Positions 1-11,944 are shown, numbered from the stretch's first letter. The stretch is 64,000 nucleotides of DNA from Bifidobacterium commune (GCF_900094885.1 NZ_FMBL01000001.1:462867-526866); one strand, 5' to 3'. The notes: a model not told the origin generated them from the letters alone. Made by a program: numbers and translations.

Positions 1-1
1 G

Positions 2-676
2 CGGGTGGTTTACAACCGTCTGTTTGCCACCAGCGACGAACGTACGGTTCTTATCCCAGACAACCTGTTTTACGCGCACATGGAGCTTGCCGACTTGCTT
101 GCGCAATTGCAGGGTGCCAAGGCGGCGCTGCCGCATTTGAACGCGATGGTAGCTTATGCTCCCACATACCCGCTGTCGCATATGAGGCTGGCGGTGCAGT
201 TGGCACGCGAAGAGGATTGGAATTCCGCTCGTGCAGCTTGCTTGAACGCATTGCGTGTTTCGCTTGATCGAGATGATGCAGCGTACGCATACTATCGTCT
301 TGCTTATGCGGAATGGATGTGTGGCGATTTCGATGTGGCAGTTGCCAGCTATATCATGAGTGAGCATATTTCGCCGAGCAAGATTGCATCACTTGATGAA
401 GAATTACAGGAACTGCTGGCGCGGGCGCAATCGCAATGCATTTTGGTTCCTACTTCCTTTAGGTCAGCGCAAAAGGTGCTTACATTACATGAACTGCCGG
501 TCTGGCCGCATACTGAAGTGGCTGAAATTGTTCATGAGGCAGCCAGAGTCTGTGTGGATACGGCCATGTTTGTGCCCGCCCGCACGCTTTCGATTGCCGC
601 AGCTCGCATGGATGATAGCGCAGGTGATGGCATCGATATGGCACAGGGTCTGTTCCTGCGTTCCCTCAACGTCTAG
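2..676 (+). CDS. Tetratricopeptide-repeat protein, C-terminal part
   Basis: The frame is open from the first bases, so the true start lies upstream and only the last ~224 residues are present; the GTG at 5 is probably internal. The protein is helical, with paired-helix segments of TPR type (for example 'MELADLLAQLQGAKAALPHL' and 'DDAAYAYYRLAYAEWMCGDF'). No signal peptide or membrane segment is visible in this part. TPR proteins act as protein-protein scaffolds; no specific partner can be inferred. It ends about 100 bp before ligA on the same strand. Confidence is good that it is coding and TPR-like, low for any precise role. Confidence 0.7.
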   Translation, partial: RVVYNRLFATSDERTVLIPDNLFYAHMELADLLAQLQGAKAALPHLNAMVAYAPTYPLSHMRLAVQLAREEDWNSARAACLNALRVSLDRDDAAYAYYRLAYAEWMCGDFDVAVASYIMSEHISPSKIASLDEELQELLARAQSQCILVPTSFRSAQKVLTLHELPVWPHTEVAEIVHEAARVCVDTAMFVPARTLSIAAARMDDSAGDGIDMAQGLFLRSLNV

Positions 677-772
677 GGACATGCCTGTTGCGCTTGATTC
701 CGGGCTGACCGTAGAATCGAAGCAAGAGGAATGTGGCTCATTTCTATGAGGATTAACAGCCTAATGCGGTAA

Positions 773-3571
<2,799 letters not shown>

Positions 3572-3788
3572 GTGGCATTCCAATCCTCACGTCTTGGAAT
3601 GCCAACAATCGCCAGATGCAGACATGGCAGCAATGTCGAGTTCGCTTCTGTCGCTGTGTGTCGGGTTGAAATGGTCATCCTGGGACGCGTAAAGCGATAA
3701 TGCAGTATTCGAAACCCCAGAAGAAAGTACTGGCGGGCCGTCTTTGAAAACGATACAGTGGAATGACCAAGTACACAAGGAAGGCGCG

Positions 3789-4952
3789 ATGACGGATAAC
3801 GATACGATTGAACAGCGGATTGAGCATGAGGTTTATGATCGTCTTTGCCATGTCATAGACCCTGAACTCGGCCGCTCCGTCACAGATTTGGGAATGATTC
3901 CCGAAGTGAGGGTAAGTCCTAGCGACGAAACAGACAATGGCTATGAAGTAACAGTACATGTTGAACTGACCGTTCCCGGGTGCCCGCTTTCTAAGACGAT
4001 TAGCACCCGCATACAAGAGGCCGTACGATCGTATCCCGGTTCAGCGTTGACACCGAGAATTGAAATAGGTGCTATGAGTTCTGAAAAGCTGAAACGTTTG
4101 GTTGGCGAATTGAAAGCAGAGAGACGAGAGAATCCATTCAACAAGCCAGGCACCAAAACCCGTATTTTCGCTATTGCTTCTGGTAAGGGTGGTGTCGGCA
4201 AATCTTCAGTGACCGCCAATCTCGCGGCAACGTTCTCGGCGCTCGGCTATGATACGGCAGTTATCGATGCTGATATCTACGGTTTTTCACTACCTGCTCT
4301 GTTTGGAATTAATACGCGCCCGACCGATCTGAATGGGATGCTTATGCCTGTGGTTGCTTGGGGTGTCAAGATGATTTCCATCGGTATGTTCGCTGGGTCG
4401 GATCGGGCGATTTTGTGGCGTGGTCCTCGCCTTCAACGTTCGCTTGAACAGTTTCTTGCTGATGTTTGGTGGGGAAGTCCTGATGTGCTGTTGCTTGATT
4501 TGGCTCCGGGCACTGGAGACATGGCCATTTCCGTGGCGCAGGCGCTGCCTAATGCCGAATTGGTAATTGTGACGACTCCGCAACCAAGTGCCTCAGATGT
4601 TGCCGTTCGTTCGGGTTTGGTCGCTTTGCAGGTGCCGATGAACGTGCGTGGTGTGGTGGAGAACATGAGCTACTACGATTATAACAACGAGCGTCTGCGT
4701 ATTTTCGGGGAGGGTGGAGGACAGCGGGTAGCTGATCAGCTGACTGAGGCTTTGGGCTTCGATGTTCCTTTGTTGGCTCAATTGCCGCTTCAGCCCGAAA
4801 TAAGGGAAATCGGCGAATCGGGTCGACCTGCCGTGCTTACCCGTGATGGGAAGTTGGAAGCAAACTCACTGGCTGATTCCTTCAAAACCTTGGCACTGGA
4901 TCTTATGTATAATCAAGACAGACGGAATCCTAAAAGCACTGTCGCTAATTGA
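3789..4952 (+). CDS. mrp: Mrp/ApbC-type P-loop ATPase, Fe-S cluster carrier family
   Basis: 387 aa. The N-terminus is a MIP18/DUF59-like domain (about residues 5-95, 'VIDPELGRSVTDLGMI'). It is followed by a SIMIBI-class ATPase with the deviant Walker A SGKGGVGKS at 131-139 and a downstream 'LLDLAPGTGD' switch segment. Family members load or transfer Fe-S clusters to apoproteins in the cytosol. The CxxC pair that binds the cluster in the E. coli-type protein (after 'VENMSY') is absent here, the segment reading MSYYDYNNERLRIFGEGGG. That absence also occurs in Mycobacterium-type Mrp. Start ATG 3789 has a good SD (AAGGAAGG, 3778-3785); an in-frame ATG at 3744 lacks one. Convergent with glnA. Confidence 0.9.
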   Translation: MTDNDTIEQRIEHEVYDRLCHVIDPELGRSVTDLGMIPEVRVSPSDETDNGYEVTVHVELTVPGCPLSKTISTRIQEAVRSYPGSALTPRIEIGAMSSEKLKRLVGELKAERRENPFNKPGTKTRIFAIASGKGGVGKSSVTANLAATFSALGYDTAVIDADIYGFSLPALFGINTRPTDLNGMLMPVVAWGVKMISIGMFAGSDRAILWRGPRLQRSLEQFLADVWWGSPDVLLLDLAPGTGDMAISVAQALPNAELVIVTTPQPSASDVAVRSGLVALQVPMNVRGVVENMSYYDYNNERLRIFGEGGGQRVADQLTEALGFDVPLLAQLPLQPEIREIGESGRPAVLTRDGKLEANSLADSFKTLALDLMYNQDRRNPKSTVAN

Positions 4953-5240
4953 CGACTTGTTTGTTTCAGCTGCCAGTGGCGTTTTCATACCCATGTCTCT
5001 TTGATCTCATGGCCTACGCGATAATAATTCACCAGCTGTATGTCTCATATTATTTCTTTGTAAATATGGTGAGAAAAATCAATCTCGATCAGTCTCGTTG
5101 TCGTTGTTGCCGAATTTCACGATGTTCAATTTCATGATCCTGTAATCCTTAATCACTTAAAGAATGTCGAAGTTTCCGGAATGTGAAGGGTTGCAAGAAG
5201 ATGCCTAATGACGAATACTACGTCTCAGATGCAGAAATTT
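4953..5240. other. Intergenic region between convergent mrp and glnA
   Basis: AT-rich spacer with no convincing ORF, RNA gene or repeat up to the hairpin at 5241. An open frame at 4949-5137 has no normal start codon or SD and an odd composition, so I treat the segment as non-coding. Confidence 0.6.
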
Positions 5241-5284
5241 AAAAAGGTTGTCGCACTATTTATGCCATGTGCGGCAACCTTTTC
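5241..5284. terminator. Bidirectional rho-independent terminator (mrp / glnA)
   Basis: Stem AAAGGTTG-T-CGCA pairs with TGCG-G-CAACCTTT, with one G-U pair and a 15-nt loop. A-rich sequence on the left and T-rich on the right give a U-tract for both directions. It lies between the mrp stop and the glnA stop, so it can end both transcripts. Confidence 0.85.
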
Positions 5285-5326
5285 TACCAATGATTTCTCG
5301 ATTCGGAATCTTATTGGTTATACGCG

Positions 5327-6763
5327 TCAGCAGTTGAAGTACAGTTCGTACTCCAGAGGAGTCGGCGCCAGACGCTGTTGATCAATCTCGTTGCGCTTGA
5401 GCGAAACCCAGGTTTCCAGCAAATCGGTTGTGAATACATCACCTGCTGTCAGGAAGTCATTGTCCTCTTCCAAAGCATTGAGTGCCTCATCAAGGGAAGC
5501 GGGGACATGCTTCATATTGTCAAGCTCTTCCGGCGGCAGCTCGTAGATGTCCTTATCGACAGGGGCCGGAGGCTCGATGTGGTTGAGCACGCCGTCCATG
5601 CCTGCCATCAACTGTGCAGAGAACGCAAGGAACGGGTTGCAGGAAGGGTCAGGGACACGGAACTCTATGCGTTTGGCTGCAGGAGCTGTGCCTGCGAACG
5701 GGATACGGATGGCAGCCGAACGGTTCCGGGCCGAATAGACCAAATTCGTTGGAGCTTCGTAGCCGGGCACAAGACGCTTGTATGAGTTGAGAGATGGGTT
5801 GGTGAACGCGAGTACTGAGGAAGCATGCTTGATCAGGCCACCGATATACCAACGTGCGATGTCGGAAAGACCTCCATAGCCGTTCTCATCGAAGAAAAGC
5901 GGCTTTCCGTCTTTCCATAGCGACTGATGGCAGTGCATGCCCGTGCCGTTGTCTCCGGCTATCGGCTTTGGCATGAAAGTGACGGCCTTGCCCGCTTCGA
6001 AAGCGGTCTCATGCACCACATACTTGTACTTCTGCAAGTCGTCGCCTGCATGCTGCAAGGTGTTGAAACGATAGTTGATCTCCTGCTGGCCAGCGCCGCC
6101 CACCTCGTGGTGGCTACGTTCAAGCACCAGGCCTACCCGCTGTAGATTCGCTACCATATCGTCGCGCAAATCCTGGTTGTGATCCTGCGGAGCCGGCGGG
6201 AAATATCCGCCCTTGACGCGGTTTTTGAAACCGATGTTGGGTGAACCGTCCGCTTCGGTTTCGACACCGGTGTTCCAGGGGCCTTCGTTTGAATCGACCT
6301 CGTAGAAGGAACGCTGCGTCGAGTTTTCATAACGAACGCTGTCAAAAATAAAGAATTCGGCTTCAGGAGCGAAGCAGGCCGTATCGGCTACGCCAGTGGA
6401 CTTGATGTAGGCTTCGGCCTTTGCGGCTACTTGGCGAGGATCGCGTGAATACGGCTCCATGGTGATTGGATCGACGACGGAGTGTGCAACCACGAGCGTT
6501 TTGTGTTTACGGAACGGATCGATGAAGGCGGTGGAAACGTCGGGAATCAGTTTCATATCCGAGTTCTCGATGGCTTGGAAGCCTCGGATGGAAGAACCGT
6601 CAAATGGTTCGCCGTCGGTGAAGGCATCTTTAAGGAATTCACTCGCCGGCACGGTGAAGTGCTGCTGTCCGCCGAGCAAGTCGGTAAAGCGTATGGAGAT
6701 GTATTCCACGCCTTCAGTGTTGATGAGGGCTTCGAGGTCTTCCTTCGTTTCGAGTGCAGTCAA
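5327..6763 (-). CDS. glnA: Glutamine synthetase, type I (GSI-beta)
   Basis: Makes glutamine from glutamate, ammonia and ATP as a cytosolic dodecamer; the main ammonia-assimilating enzyme. 478 aa, the usual GSI length. Recognisable segments are '[16 protein letters not shown]' and '[17 protein letters not shown]', the catalytic metal/ATP-site region around '[14 protein letters not shown]', and Tyr407 in IYELPPEE, matching the adenylylation loop of GSI-beta enzymes. This suggests GlnE-type covalent control. The start is TTG at 6763 with a strong SD (AAAGGAGCGG). A 7-bp inverted repeat about 73 nt upstream may be an operator. Transcribed alone, as terminators lie on both sides. Confidence 0.96.
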   Translation of the reverse strand: MTALETKEDLEALINTEGVEYISIRFTDLLGGQQHFTVPASEFLKDAFTDGEPFDGSSIRGFQAIENSDMKLIPDVSTAFIDPFRKHKTLVVAHSVVDPITMEPYSRDPRQVAAKAEAYIKSTGVADTACFAPEAEFFIFDSVRYENSTQRSFYEVDSNEGPWNTGVETEADGSPNIGFKNRVKGGYFPPAPQDHNQDLRDDMVANLQRVGLVLERSHHEVGGAGQQEINYRFNTLQHAGDDLQKYKYVVHETAFEAGKAVTFMPKPIAGDNGTGMHCHQSLWKDGKPLFFDENGYGGLSDIARWYIGGLIKHASSVLAFTNPSLNSYKRLVPGYEAPTNLVYSARNRSAAIRIPFAGTAPAAKRIEFRVPDPSCNPFLAFSAQLMAGMDGVLNHIEPPAPVDKDIYELPPEELDNMKHVPASLDEALNALEEDNDFLTAGDVFTTDLLETWVSLKRNEIDQQRLAPTPLEYELYFNC

Positions 6764-6835
6764 TGGACCGCTCCTTTCGTTGTGCTAACAATCTTCAAGT
6801 TTAGGATAAAGAGTTTCATCGGGTCATTTATTGAG

Positions 6836-6854
6836 TTACGAATATGTTTCGTAA
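6836..6854. promoter_or_regulatory. Inverted repeat upstream of glnA, candidate nitrogen operator
   Basis: TTACGAA and TTCGTAA form perfect 7-bp arms around a 5-nt spacer. Read on the glnA strand it also contains GAAAC-N6-GTAAC, the spacing of actinobacterial GlnR half-sites. Position, about 73 nt before the glnA start, fits an operator. Which regulator binds, if any, is inference. Confidence 0.35.
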
Positions 6855-6888
6855 TCGGTTCCGTCGTTATATTTGAACGAATAAAAGA

Positions 6889-6917
6889 ATCCCCTCGCGG
6901 TTGGATCGTGAGGGGAT
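6889..6917 (-). terminator. Rho-independent terminator of the lpd-DUF4191 unit
   Basis: ATCCCCTC..CG arms pair around a short loop. On the minus strand the stem is followed by a T-rich run (TTCTTTTATT). It starts 6 nt after the DUF4191 stop and separates that gene from the glnA promoter. Confidence 0.8.
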
Positions 6918-6923
6918 GGAGAA

Positions 6924-7718
6924 TCACCGGCCACGCATGGCGCGACGACTGATGCGCTGAGGGCGTGTTGGATCCATGCCCTTGGGAATTCCCATGCCGC
7001 GCTTTTCCTGCAGTGTGCGCAGCCTGTCATCCAACGTTTCCAGTTCAAACTTGGTCAGCATAAAACGGCGACGTGGACGAATCTTGTTCATAAAAGCGAA
7101 CTTGTGCTCGGCGGGCTCGTAGCTTTTGCACTTGAGCACGGCTTTTCGCAGGTCGCGAAGCCGTACCTGACCTTCGCCAGTACCGATGGAAAGGGTGTAA
7201 ACGGGGATGTTGCTTCCTGCGGTTACACCCTTGATTGCCTGCTTCTGACGTTCCAAAGGGCGCTTGGTTCGTTGCGAATTCCCTTCGGCCAACAGATAGA
7301 TGCCGTTGTAGCCGGTGCCGCGCCAAATGGCTTCCTTCGTTTTCGGATCAACCCAGACCGGAGTTTGCGGGAAGTTGAATCCTGCCTTGTTGATGTTGCC
7401 CAGCACGCTGACGGCTGCTCCAGGCTGGCCTTCCAGCTTTGCGTACCCGACCTTGTCCGCGCGCTTGGTCAGAGTCATGGTGAACAGCAGTACGCCAAGC
7501 ATTATCGTAAGGATGACCATGAATGTCCAGGTAATCCAACCCCAGTGAAGCAACAGCCCCGCAACCACTCCGACGACAATTGGAAGAAGGAGGGCGCTGA
7601 GCAGCAGCCAAGGCAGTGCCGGATCGTCGGCGTGCGTGTAAGTGTAGATCTGTCGAATCTGCTGGATAACCTTCGGCCCTTTTTTCTTGTCTTTTTTCGT
7701 CTGGTTCACTTTGGCCAT
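6924..7718 (-). CDS. DUF4191 family integral membrane protein
   Basis: 264 aa when started at ATG 7718, which has an SD (GAGGA); upstream in-frame codons would add 33 residues of unlikely sequence. The protein has a short Lys-rich N-terminus (KVNQTKKDKKKG), two adjacent hydrophobic helices of about 20 residues each (residues ~30-80, 'LPWLLLSALLLPIVVGVVAG' then 'WTFMVILTIMLGVLLFTMTL'), and a basic cytoplasmic C-terminal domain. The family is conserved across Actinobacteria, often near glnA and lipoate genes; no function is established. It follows lpd by 99 bp on the same strand and probably shares its transcript. Confidence 0.82.
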   Translation of the reverse strand: MAKVNQTKKDKKKGPKVIQQIRQIYTYTHADDPALPWLLLSALLLPIVVGVVAGLLLHWGWITWTFMVILTIMLGVLLFTMTLTKRADKVGYAKLEGQPGAAVSVLGNINKAGFNFPQTPVWVDPKTKEAIWRGTGYNGIYLLAEGNSQRTKRPLERQKQAIKGVTAGSNIPVYTLSIGTGEGQVRLRDLRKAVLKCKSYEPAEHKFAFMNKIRPRRRFMLTKFELETLDDRLRTLQEKRGMGIPKGMDPTRPQRISRRAMRGR

Positions 7719-7817
7719 CGACTTCCTCACTTGCATATCGAAAAACAAAAAACTAGTTGACAATGGTACCAGTGATGGCGGAAGTAGAGCGGTTAGGTCT
7801 GTTGTGCCAACACGCAA

Positions 7818-9365
7818 TCATCTGGTGTGCAACGGACGGCCATCTGCCTTGAGCAGTGCTTCGCCGAATGCCTCGCTGAATGTCGGATGTGGGTGGATAA
7901 GGCCTGCCGCCTGTGAGAGGGGAACGCGGTTACCGATCAGCTGCTGCGCTTCTGCAATGAGATCGCTGGCGTCAGGTGCCACAAGGTGCGCCCCTAGAAC
8001 CACCGGCGTATCGGGATTGTCGATGTACGCTCCGGTAATCAACGTGAGCGAACCGGAGCTTCCGCTCATCCGTATCCTTGCATTGCCCATCATCGGATAT
8101 GAGCTTTCCTTGGGCCCGATGATGCCCTGGTCTGCCTTGGCCTCATCCATGGTCATGCCGACGGTTGCAAATTCAGGTGTGGAAAAAACGATTTCCGGCA
8201 CCGTAGCATTATTGACCGGTTTCGGATTCAATCCCGCAACGGACTCGGCGATGACAATGCCTTGCTCAAAGGCTCGATACGCGAGTGCCGGGCCCTGTGT
8301 GATGTCTCCCAGTGCCCAAAGACCCGGTTGTGAGGTGTGTCCATAGGCATCGGTTCTGACCATACCTTGTTCATCCAAGGCGATTCCTGCGTCAGCAAAC
8401 CATCGCTGGTCGGTATTCGGGTCGCGACCTATTGCCGCCAGCACTACATCTGCGGTGCATTCATGTTCCGTGCTGTCGTTTCCGCAGGTATAGGAAACGG
8501 TGGCGCCCACCTTGCCTTGCTTTTCGCTTGCAGTGTTGGTCGTGCATCCGTTCATCGTAGATTCCGAGGTTGCTTCAGCGGCACTTTTGGTTGAATCGCC
8601 AAGATATGAAGGCAGTATCCCGGTTTTGACGTTGGTGACATGACTATGAGTAACCAGCCGAATGCCGTTGCCTGCCAGGGCTCGCGTAAGTGTCATCGAT
8701 GTGCGCCTGTCGGCATGTGAGAGCACTCGCTCGTTACGTATGAGCAACGTCACGTCAACTCCAGCGGCAGCCCACATCGAAGCAAATTCAACTGCGACTG
8801 CGCCTGCGCCGACAATTATTGCAGATTTGGGGAATTCTGCAAGGTCAAGTGCTTGGGTCGAATCAATCAGTGCACCTGTGAATGGGTAATCAGGCAACGG
8901 CCTGGGTCGCGAACCGGTGGCGACCACGATGTCATCGGCCGTGATGGGCGTGTTTTTTGGTTGATCGGTATCTGTTTTAGTCGTTTTAATTTCAATCTGC
9001 TGTTCAGCGGTAATTGAAGCTTCACCGTTGAAAACCGTTATTTTTCTGGCATTAAGCAGTGAGAAAAGACCGTCGATCATGTCACTGACGGATTGATTTT
9101 TGAAAGCCTTGAGTTTTACGAAATCAATACCTTCGACCTTGGTATTGATGCCCATTCTAGCTGCTTCGTGGGCATCGTGAATTGACCTGGTTGCCGTGAT
9201 CAGTGCCTTGGAAGGGATGCAACCGCGATTGAGGCAAGTGCCGCCAAGTCGTTGTTCCCGATTGATCAATGCCACAGAAAGCTCAAGCTCAGCGGCACGT
9301 AACGCCGTTGCGTATCCTCCGGGTCCACCTCCGATGACAGCGATATCAAAATGTTGGCTTTCCAT
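7818..9365 (-). CDS. lpd: Dihydrolipoyl dehydrogenase-like flavoprotein disulfide reductase
   Basis: FAD/NAD-dependent oxidoreductase that re-oxidises dihydrolipoyl groups in 2-oxoacid dehydrogenase or glycine cleavage complexes. Seen: FAD-binding GGGPGGY (residues 12-18), redox-active Cys44 and Cys49 in CLNRGC, a second nucleotide-binding GAGAVAVEFA motif, and the C-terminal His493-Pro...Glu498 dyad of the dimer interface. A low-complexity stretch around residues 270-310, containing extra Cys residues, interrupts the NAD domain. Start ATG 9365 has an SD (CGGAGA); further upstream codons lack one. No E1/E2 or lipoate genes are nearby, so its partner complex is unclear. It could be another pyridine-nucleotide disulfide reductase, but the motifs favour Lpd. 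Confidence 0.87.
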   Translation of the reverse strand: MESQHFDIAVIGGGPGGYATALRAAELELSVALINREQRLGGTCLNRGCIPSKALITATRSIHDAHEAARMGINTKVEGIDFVKLKAFKNQSVSDMIDGLFSLLNARKITVFNGEASITAEQQIEIKTTKTDTDQPKNTPITADDIVVATGSRPRPLPDYPFTGALIDSTQALDLAEFPKSAIIVGAGAVAVEFASMWAAAGVDVTLLIRNERVLSHADRRTSMTLTRALAGNGIRLVTHSHVTNVKTGILPSYLGDSTKSAAEATSESTMNGCTTNTASEKQGKVGATVSYTCGNDSTEHECTADVVLAAIGRDPNTDQRWFADAGIALDEQGMVRTDAYGHTSQPGLWALGDITQGPALAYRAFEQGIVIAESVAGLNPKPVNNATVPEIVFSTPEFATVGMTMDEAKADQGIIGPKESSYPMMGNARIRMSGSSGSLTLITGAYIDNPDTPVVLGAHLVAPDASDLIAEAQQLIGNRVPLSQAAGLIHPHPTFSEAFGEALLKADGRPLHTR

Positions 9366-9492
9366 GATTATTTCTCCGGGTCTGTTTGCTTTGCTTGTGG
9401 TCGTATGCGACATCAGGTGATTAATCAGCATAAGCGGCATGATGTGAAATTTCGCAGACTTTTCAATAGCGTCTCCCGACCTTTAAACGAAT

Positions 9493-9529
9493 GCCTTCGC
9501 ACGACATTCCAACGAATGCGCGCGAAGGC
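9493..9529 (-). terminator. Hairpin after the DUF3043 gene
   Basis: GCCTTCGC pairs with GCGAAGGC around a 21-nt loop, 30 nt beyond the DUF3043 stop on the minus strand. The downstream run (ATTCGTTTAAA) is only moderately T-rich, so termination strength is uncertain. Confidence 0.5.
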
Positions 9530-9559
9530 AACGATTAAATAAATCGGTAGGCGGTACTG

Positions 9560-10180
9560 TTATTTGGGCCAGTTGCCTCGTTTGGACGAAGAGGGTTTCG
9601 GCATGCGCCAACGCCGAAGTTGGAGCGCTCGGCCCCAAGCATAGGAGCCCATGTGGGTTCCCTTTCCGACCGATTGTTCGCCGAATTTCTCGATGAGCTT
9701 CTTCTTCAGCTTGCGCCACATGACGAAGACGTCAATTACGGACACGATCAGATAGATATAGGTTAAAGCCATGATCGGGGTATACAGCTGCGGCCATTTC
9801 ATGGCCACAATGAAGCCGAGAATCATAACTACGAAAAACACTGGTATGAAATATTCGGCAAGGTTGAAACGGGCATCTACGTAATTGCGGGCGTAGATGT
9901 GTGCGGGGTCTCGTTCGACGCGTGGCATACGGGAAATGTCACCATTGCGCATCGCTTCGTACTGCTCGTCCTCACGCTTCTTCATCCGTTCCTTGGCGGC
10001 TTTGCGATCCGCGTTGCGGTCTTTGGGGACGAGTGGATGAAGATTGCGTTGCTCGGCGTCCTTGCGCTTAGGAGTCGGACGGCCTTTGCCTTCTTTGGCC
10101 GCTGCTTGCCTCGCTCCGGAATCGACGGATTCCTGGGCCGTTTTCTTATCGCTGTCCTTGCTGAGGGGATTCCATGTCAT
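9560..10180 (-). CDS. DUF3043 family membrane protein
   Basis: 206 aa from ATG 10180. The first ~95 residues are highly charged (Lys/Arg/Glu/Asp-rich, with 'GKGRPTPKRKDAEQRN'), then 'YARNYVDARFNLAEYFIPVFFVV' leads into two hydrophobic helices (about residues 112-160), and the C-terminus is basic. This is the layout of the actinobacterial DUF3043 family, whose function is unknown. The longer frame upstream to 10486 overlaps the divergent dipeptidase gene and has atypical composition, so it is not used. The SD at the chosen start is weak. Confidence 0.78.
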   Translation of the reverse strand: MTWNPLSKDSDKKTAQESVDSGARQAAAKEGKGRPTPKRKDAEQRNLHPLVPKDRNADRKAAKERMKKREDEQYEAMRNGDISRMPRVERDPAHIYARNYVDARFNLAEYFIPVFFVVMILGFIVAMKWPQLYTPIMALTYIYLIVSVIDVFVMWRKLKKKLIEKFGEQSVGKGTHMGSYAWGRALQLRRWRMPKPSSSKRGNWPK

Positions 10181-10310
10181 GGCTTTGAGAATACGGGAAA
10201 GTCTCGACGCTGCAGGTGTCGTAATAAAGTCAGTTCCCGCTGATTCTCGGCATTTTCGTGGGTCTGTGTGATGATCGAATGGAACAGCAGGCTTGATTAA
10301 GGAGCATCGG

Positions 10311-11678
10311 ATGTCGGTATTGGATAAGGAAGAACTGCGTTTGAGGGTTGACGCCGATTTTAATCGAATCGTCGAACTGCTGAGCAAGAAGGTTGCGCTG
10401 AAATCTGTTTCGGCACAAGGCATTGCCGGGCAGCACATGCGCGTATCGGCGCAATTCGTTGCTGACGAGCTTAAACAGCGTGGCATTGACGCGAAGGTTG
10501 TGCAGTCCCAGAACCCTGATGGGACTCCTGGTGCCTTCGAGGTGGTTGGTTCAAGAATTGTCGATCCGAACGCTCCGACCGTGCTGCTTTACGCGCATCA
10601 TGATGTTCAGCCGGTCCCGGATCCTTCTGCTTGGGATACCGACCCGTTCGAGGCCACCGAGATTGACGGTCGTCTTTACGGGCGCGGCGCTACGGACGAC
10701 GGCGGCGGCATCGCAATTCACTCGGGTGCGTTGCACGCCCTTGGCGATGATCTCAAAGTCAACATTAAAGTCTTCATCGAGGGTGAGGAGGAGATGGGTT
10801 CGCCCAGCTTCATTCCATTCGTGGAGGCTCACCGGGATGAGTTTGCCGCCGATGTCATCATCGTGGCCGATTCTGGCAACTGGAGTGCCGATATTCCGAG
10901 CCTCACCACCAGTCTGCGCGGGAACACGGATCTTGATGTGACGGTCAAAGCATTGGAGCATCCGGTGCATTCTGGCCAGTTCGGCGGCCCCATCCTCGAT
11001 GCCAACACCCTTTCGTGCATGCTTATCTCATCCATGTATGCCAGTGATGGTTCGCTCAACATTCCCGGCCTTGAGGGGGGAGACCCGGTCGGTGGACTTC
11101 AACGTGATTTGGATGAGGAGGATGTGCGTGCCGATTCCTCCGTGGTTGACTCCTATCGTTTCGCAGGTACGGGTTCTCTGGCTTCGCGACTGTGGACCAA
11201 ACCGAGCATTTCGGTGATAGGTTTTGATGCTCATCCCGTCGAAGGATCGTTCAACGTCATCGCCAATGAGACTCGTTTTCGACTTTCCGTCCGGACCGCA
11301 CCGACCCAGCGTCCGGAAGACGCGGCCAGAGCCGTCACCGATTTCCTGACTGAACACGCCCCGTTCGGCTCCGAGGTATCGGTGGAGACGCTGGACACCG
11401 GTATGGGCTGGAGTATGGATCCGAATGCCGAGGCGACTAAGGATGCGTTGGAGGCGATGCGTGAGGCGTTCGGTACAGACGCGGTCAACAAGGGTGAAGG
11501 TGGATCGATTCCATTCATTCCAGAATTGCAGCGCATCTTCCCGAATGCGCAGGTTTTGGTCACTGGACCCGAAGACCCGAAGGGCAATGCGCATAGCCCC
11601 AACGAGTCGATTGATTTGAAGAGCCTGAAGAACAATGTGATTACTGAGGCTTTGATTCTTGAAAAGCTTTCTCGTTGA
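10311..11678 (+). CDS. M20 family metallo-dipeptidase
   Basis: Zinc-dependent peptidase that cleaves dipeptides or related amides in the cytosol. 455 aa. The metal-binding first motif is His96/Asp98 in YAHHDVQP, the bridging aspartate lies in GRGATDDGG (Asp129/130), and the catalytic glutamate pair is in EGEEE (Glu159/160). The dimerisation (lid) domain sits between about 200 and 330, and a final metal-binding His is seen in 'NAHSPNES'. Start ATG 10311 has a strong SD (AAGGAG). Divergent from the DUF3043 gene. The exact substrate (Xaa-His, Cys-Gly or other dipeptides) cannot be told. Confidence 0.92.
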   Translation: MSVLDKEELRLRVDADFNRIVELLSKKVALKSVSAQGIAGQHMRVSAQFVADELKQRGIDAKVVQSQNPDGTPGAFEVVGSRIVDPNAPTVLLYAHHDVQPVPDPSAWDTDPFEATEIDGRLYGRGATDDGGGIAIHSGALHALGDDLKVNIKVFIEGEEEMGSPSFIPFVEAHRDEFAADVIIVADSGNWSADIPSLTTSLRGNTDLDVTVKALEHPVHSGQFGGPILDANTLSCMLISSMYASDGSLNIPGLEGGDPVGGLQRDLDEEDVRADSSVVDSYRFAGTGSLASRLWTKPSISVIGFDAHPVEGSFNVIANETRFRLSVRTAPTQRPEDAARAVTDFLTEHAPFGSEVSVETLDTGMGWSMDPNAEATKDALEAMREAFGTDAVNKGEGGSIPFIPELQRIFPNAQVLVTGPEDPKGNAHSPNESIDLKSLKNNVITEALILEKLSR

Positions 11679-11780
11679 ACCATGCCTTGGTGTGTGCCGC
11701 GGTGTTCGTCATTGCAGCACGCCTTCCGGCATCCAATGCCAATCATGATTTGACAAGGGCTTACTTTAGGATTGTTCACT

Positions 11781-11883
11781 GACACGGGGGCTGTCTGCCG
11801 GCGCAAGTCGGCAGATGGCTGAGATGAGGGTAATCCTCGACCGAATGAACGTGAGTCCGGATAATGCCGGCGAACGGACGTCT
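11781..11883 (+). promoter_or_regulatory. TPP (thiamine pyrophosphate) riboswitch aptamer
   Basis: Conserved TPP-aptamer blocks appear in order. A 5' GGGGG precedes a species-variable stem (CTGCCG..GTCGGCAG), then GGCTGAGATGAGGG (the CUGAGA core), then CCGAATGAACGTGAGTCCGG, and the hallmark GGATAATGCCGGCGAACGGA. It lies directly upstream of ykoE, a thiamine-precursor transporter gene. A TTGACA at 11750-11755 may be the -35 element. Ligand is inferred from the conserved aptamer core, which is highly specific. Confidence 0.95.
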
Positions 11884-11892
11884 CTCTTTCCC

Positions 11893-11939
11893 GTGCCTTG
11901 CAAAAGCACCGATAGGCGGTGTTTACAATGGAAAGGCAC
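11893..11939 (+). promoter_or_regulatory. SD-masking helix, expression platform of the TPP riboswitch
   Basis: GTGCCTT (11893-11899) is complementary to AAGGCAC (11933-11939), which holds the AAAGG ribosome-binding site of ykoE. A nested CACC/GGTG hairpin lies inside. Pairing would hide the SD, so control is likely at translation start rather than by a terminator; no U-tract is present. Confidence 0.6.
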
Positions 11940-11944
11940 AAATA

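Noticed and set aside
4949..5137. 62-aa frame after mrp
   Set aside because: No ATG/GTG/TTG start, no SD, odd Cys/Tyr-rich sequence, and it overlaps the mrp stop.
11864..11944. N-terminal extension of YkoE
   Set aside because: The extra 27 codons overlap the riboswitch and its expression platform; ATG 11945 has the proper SD.
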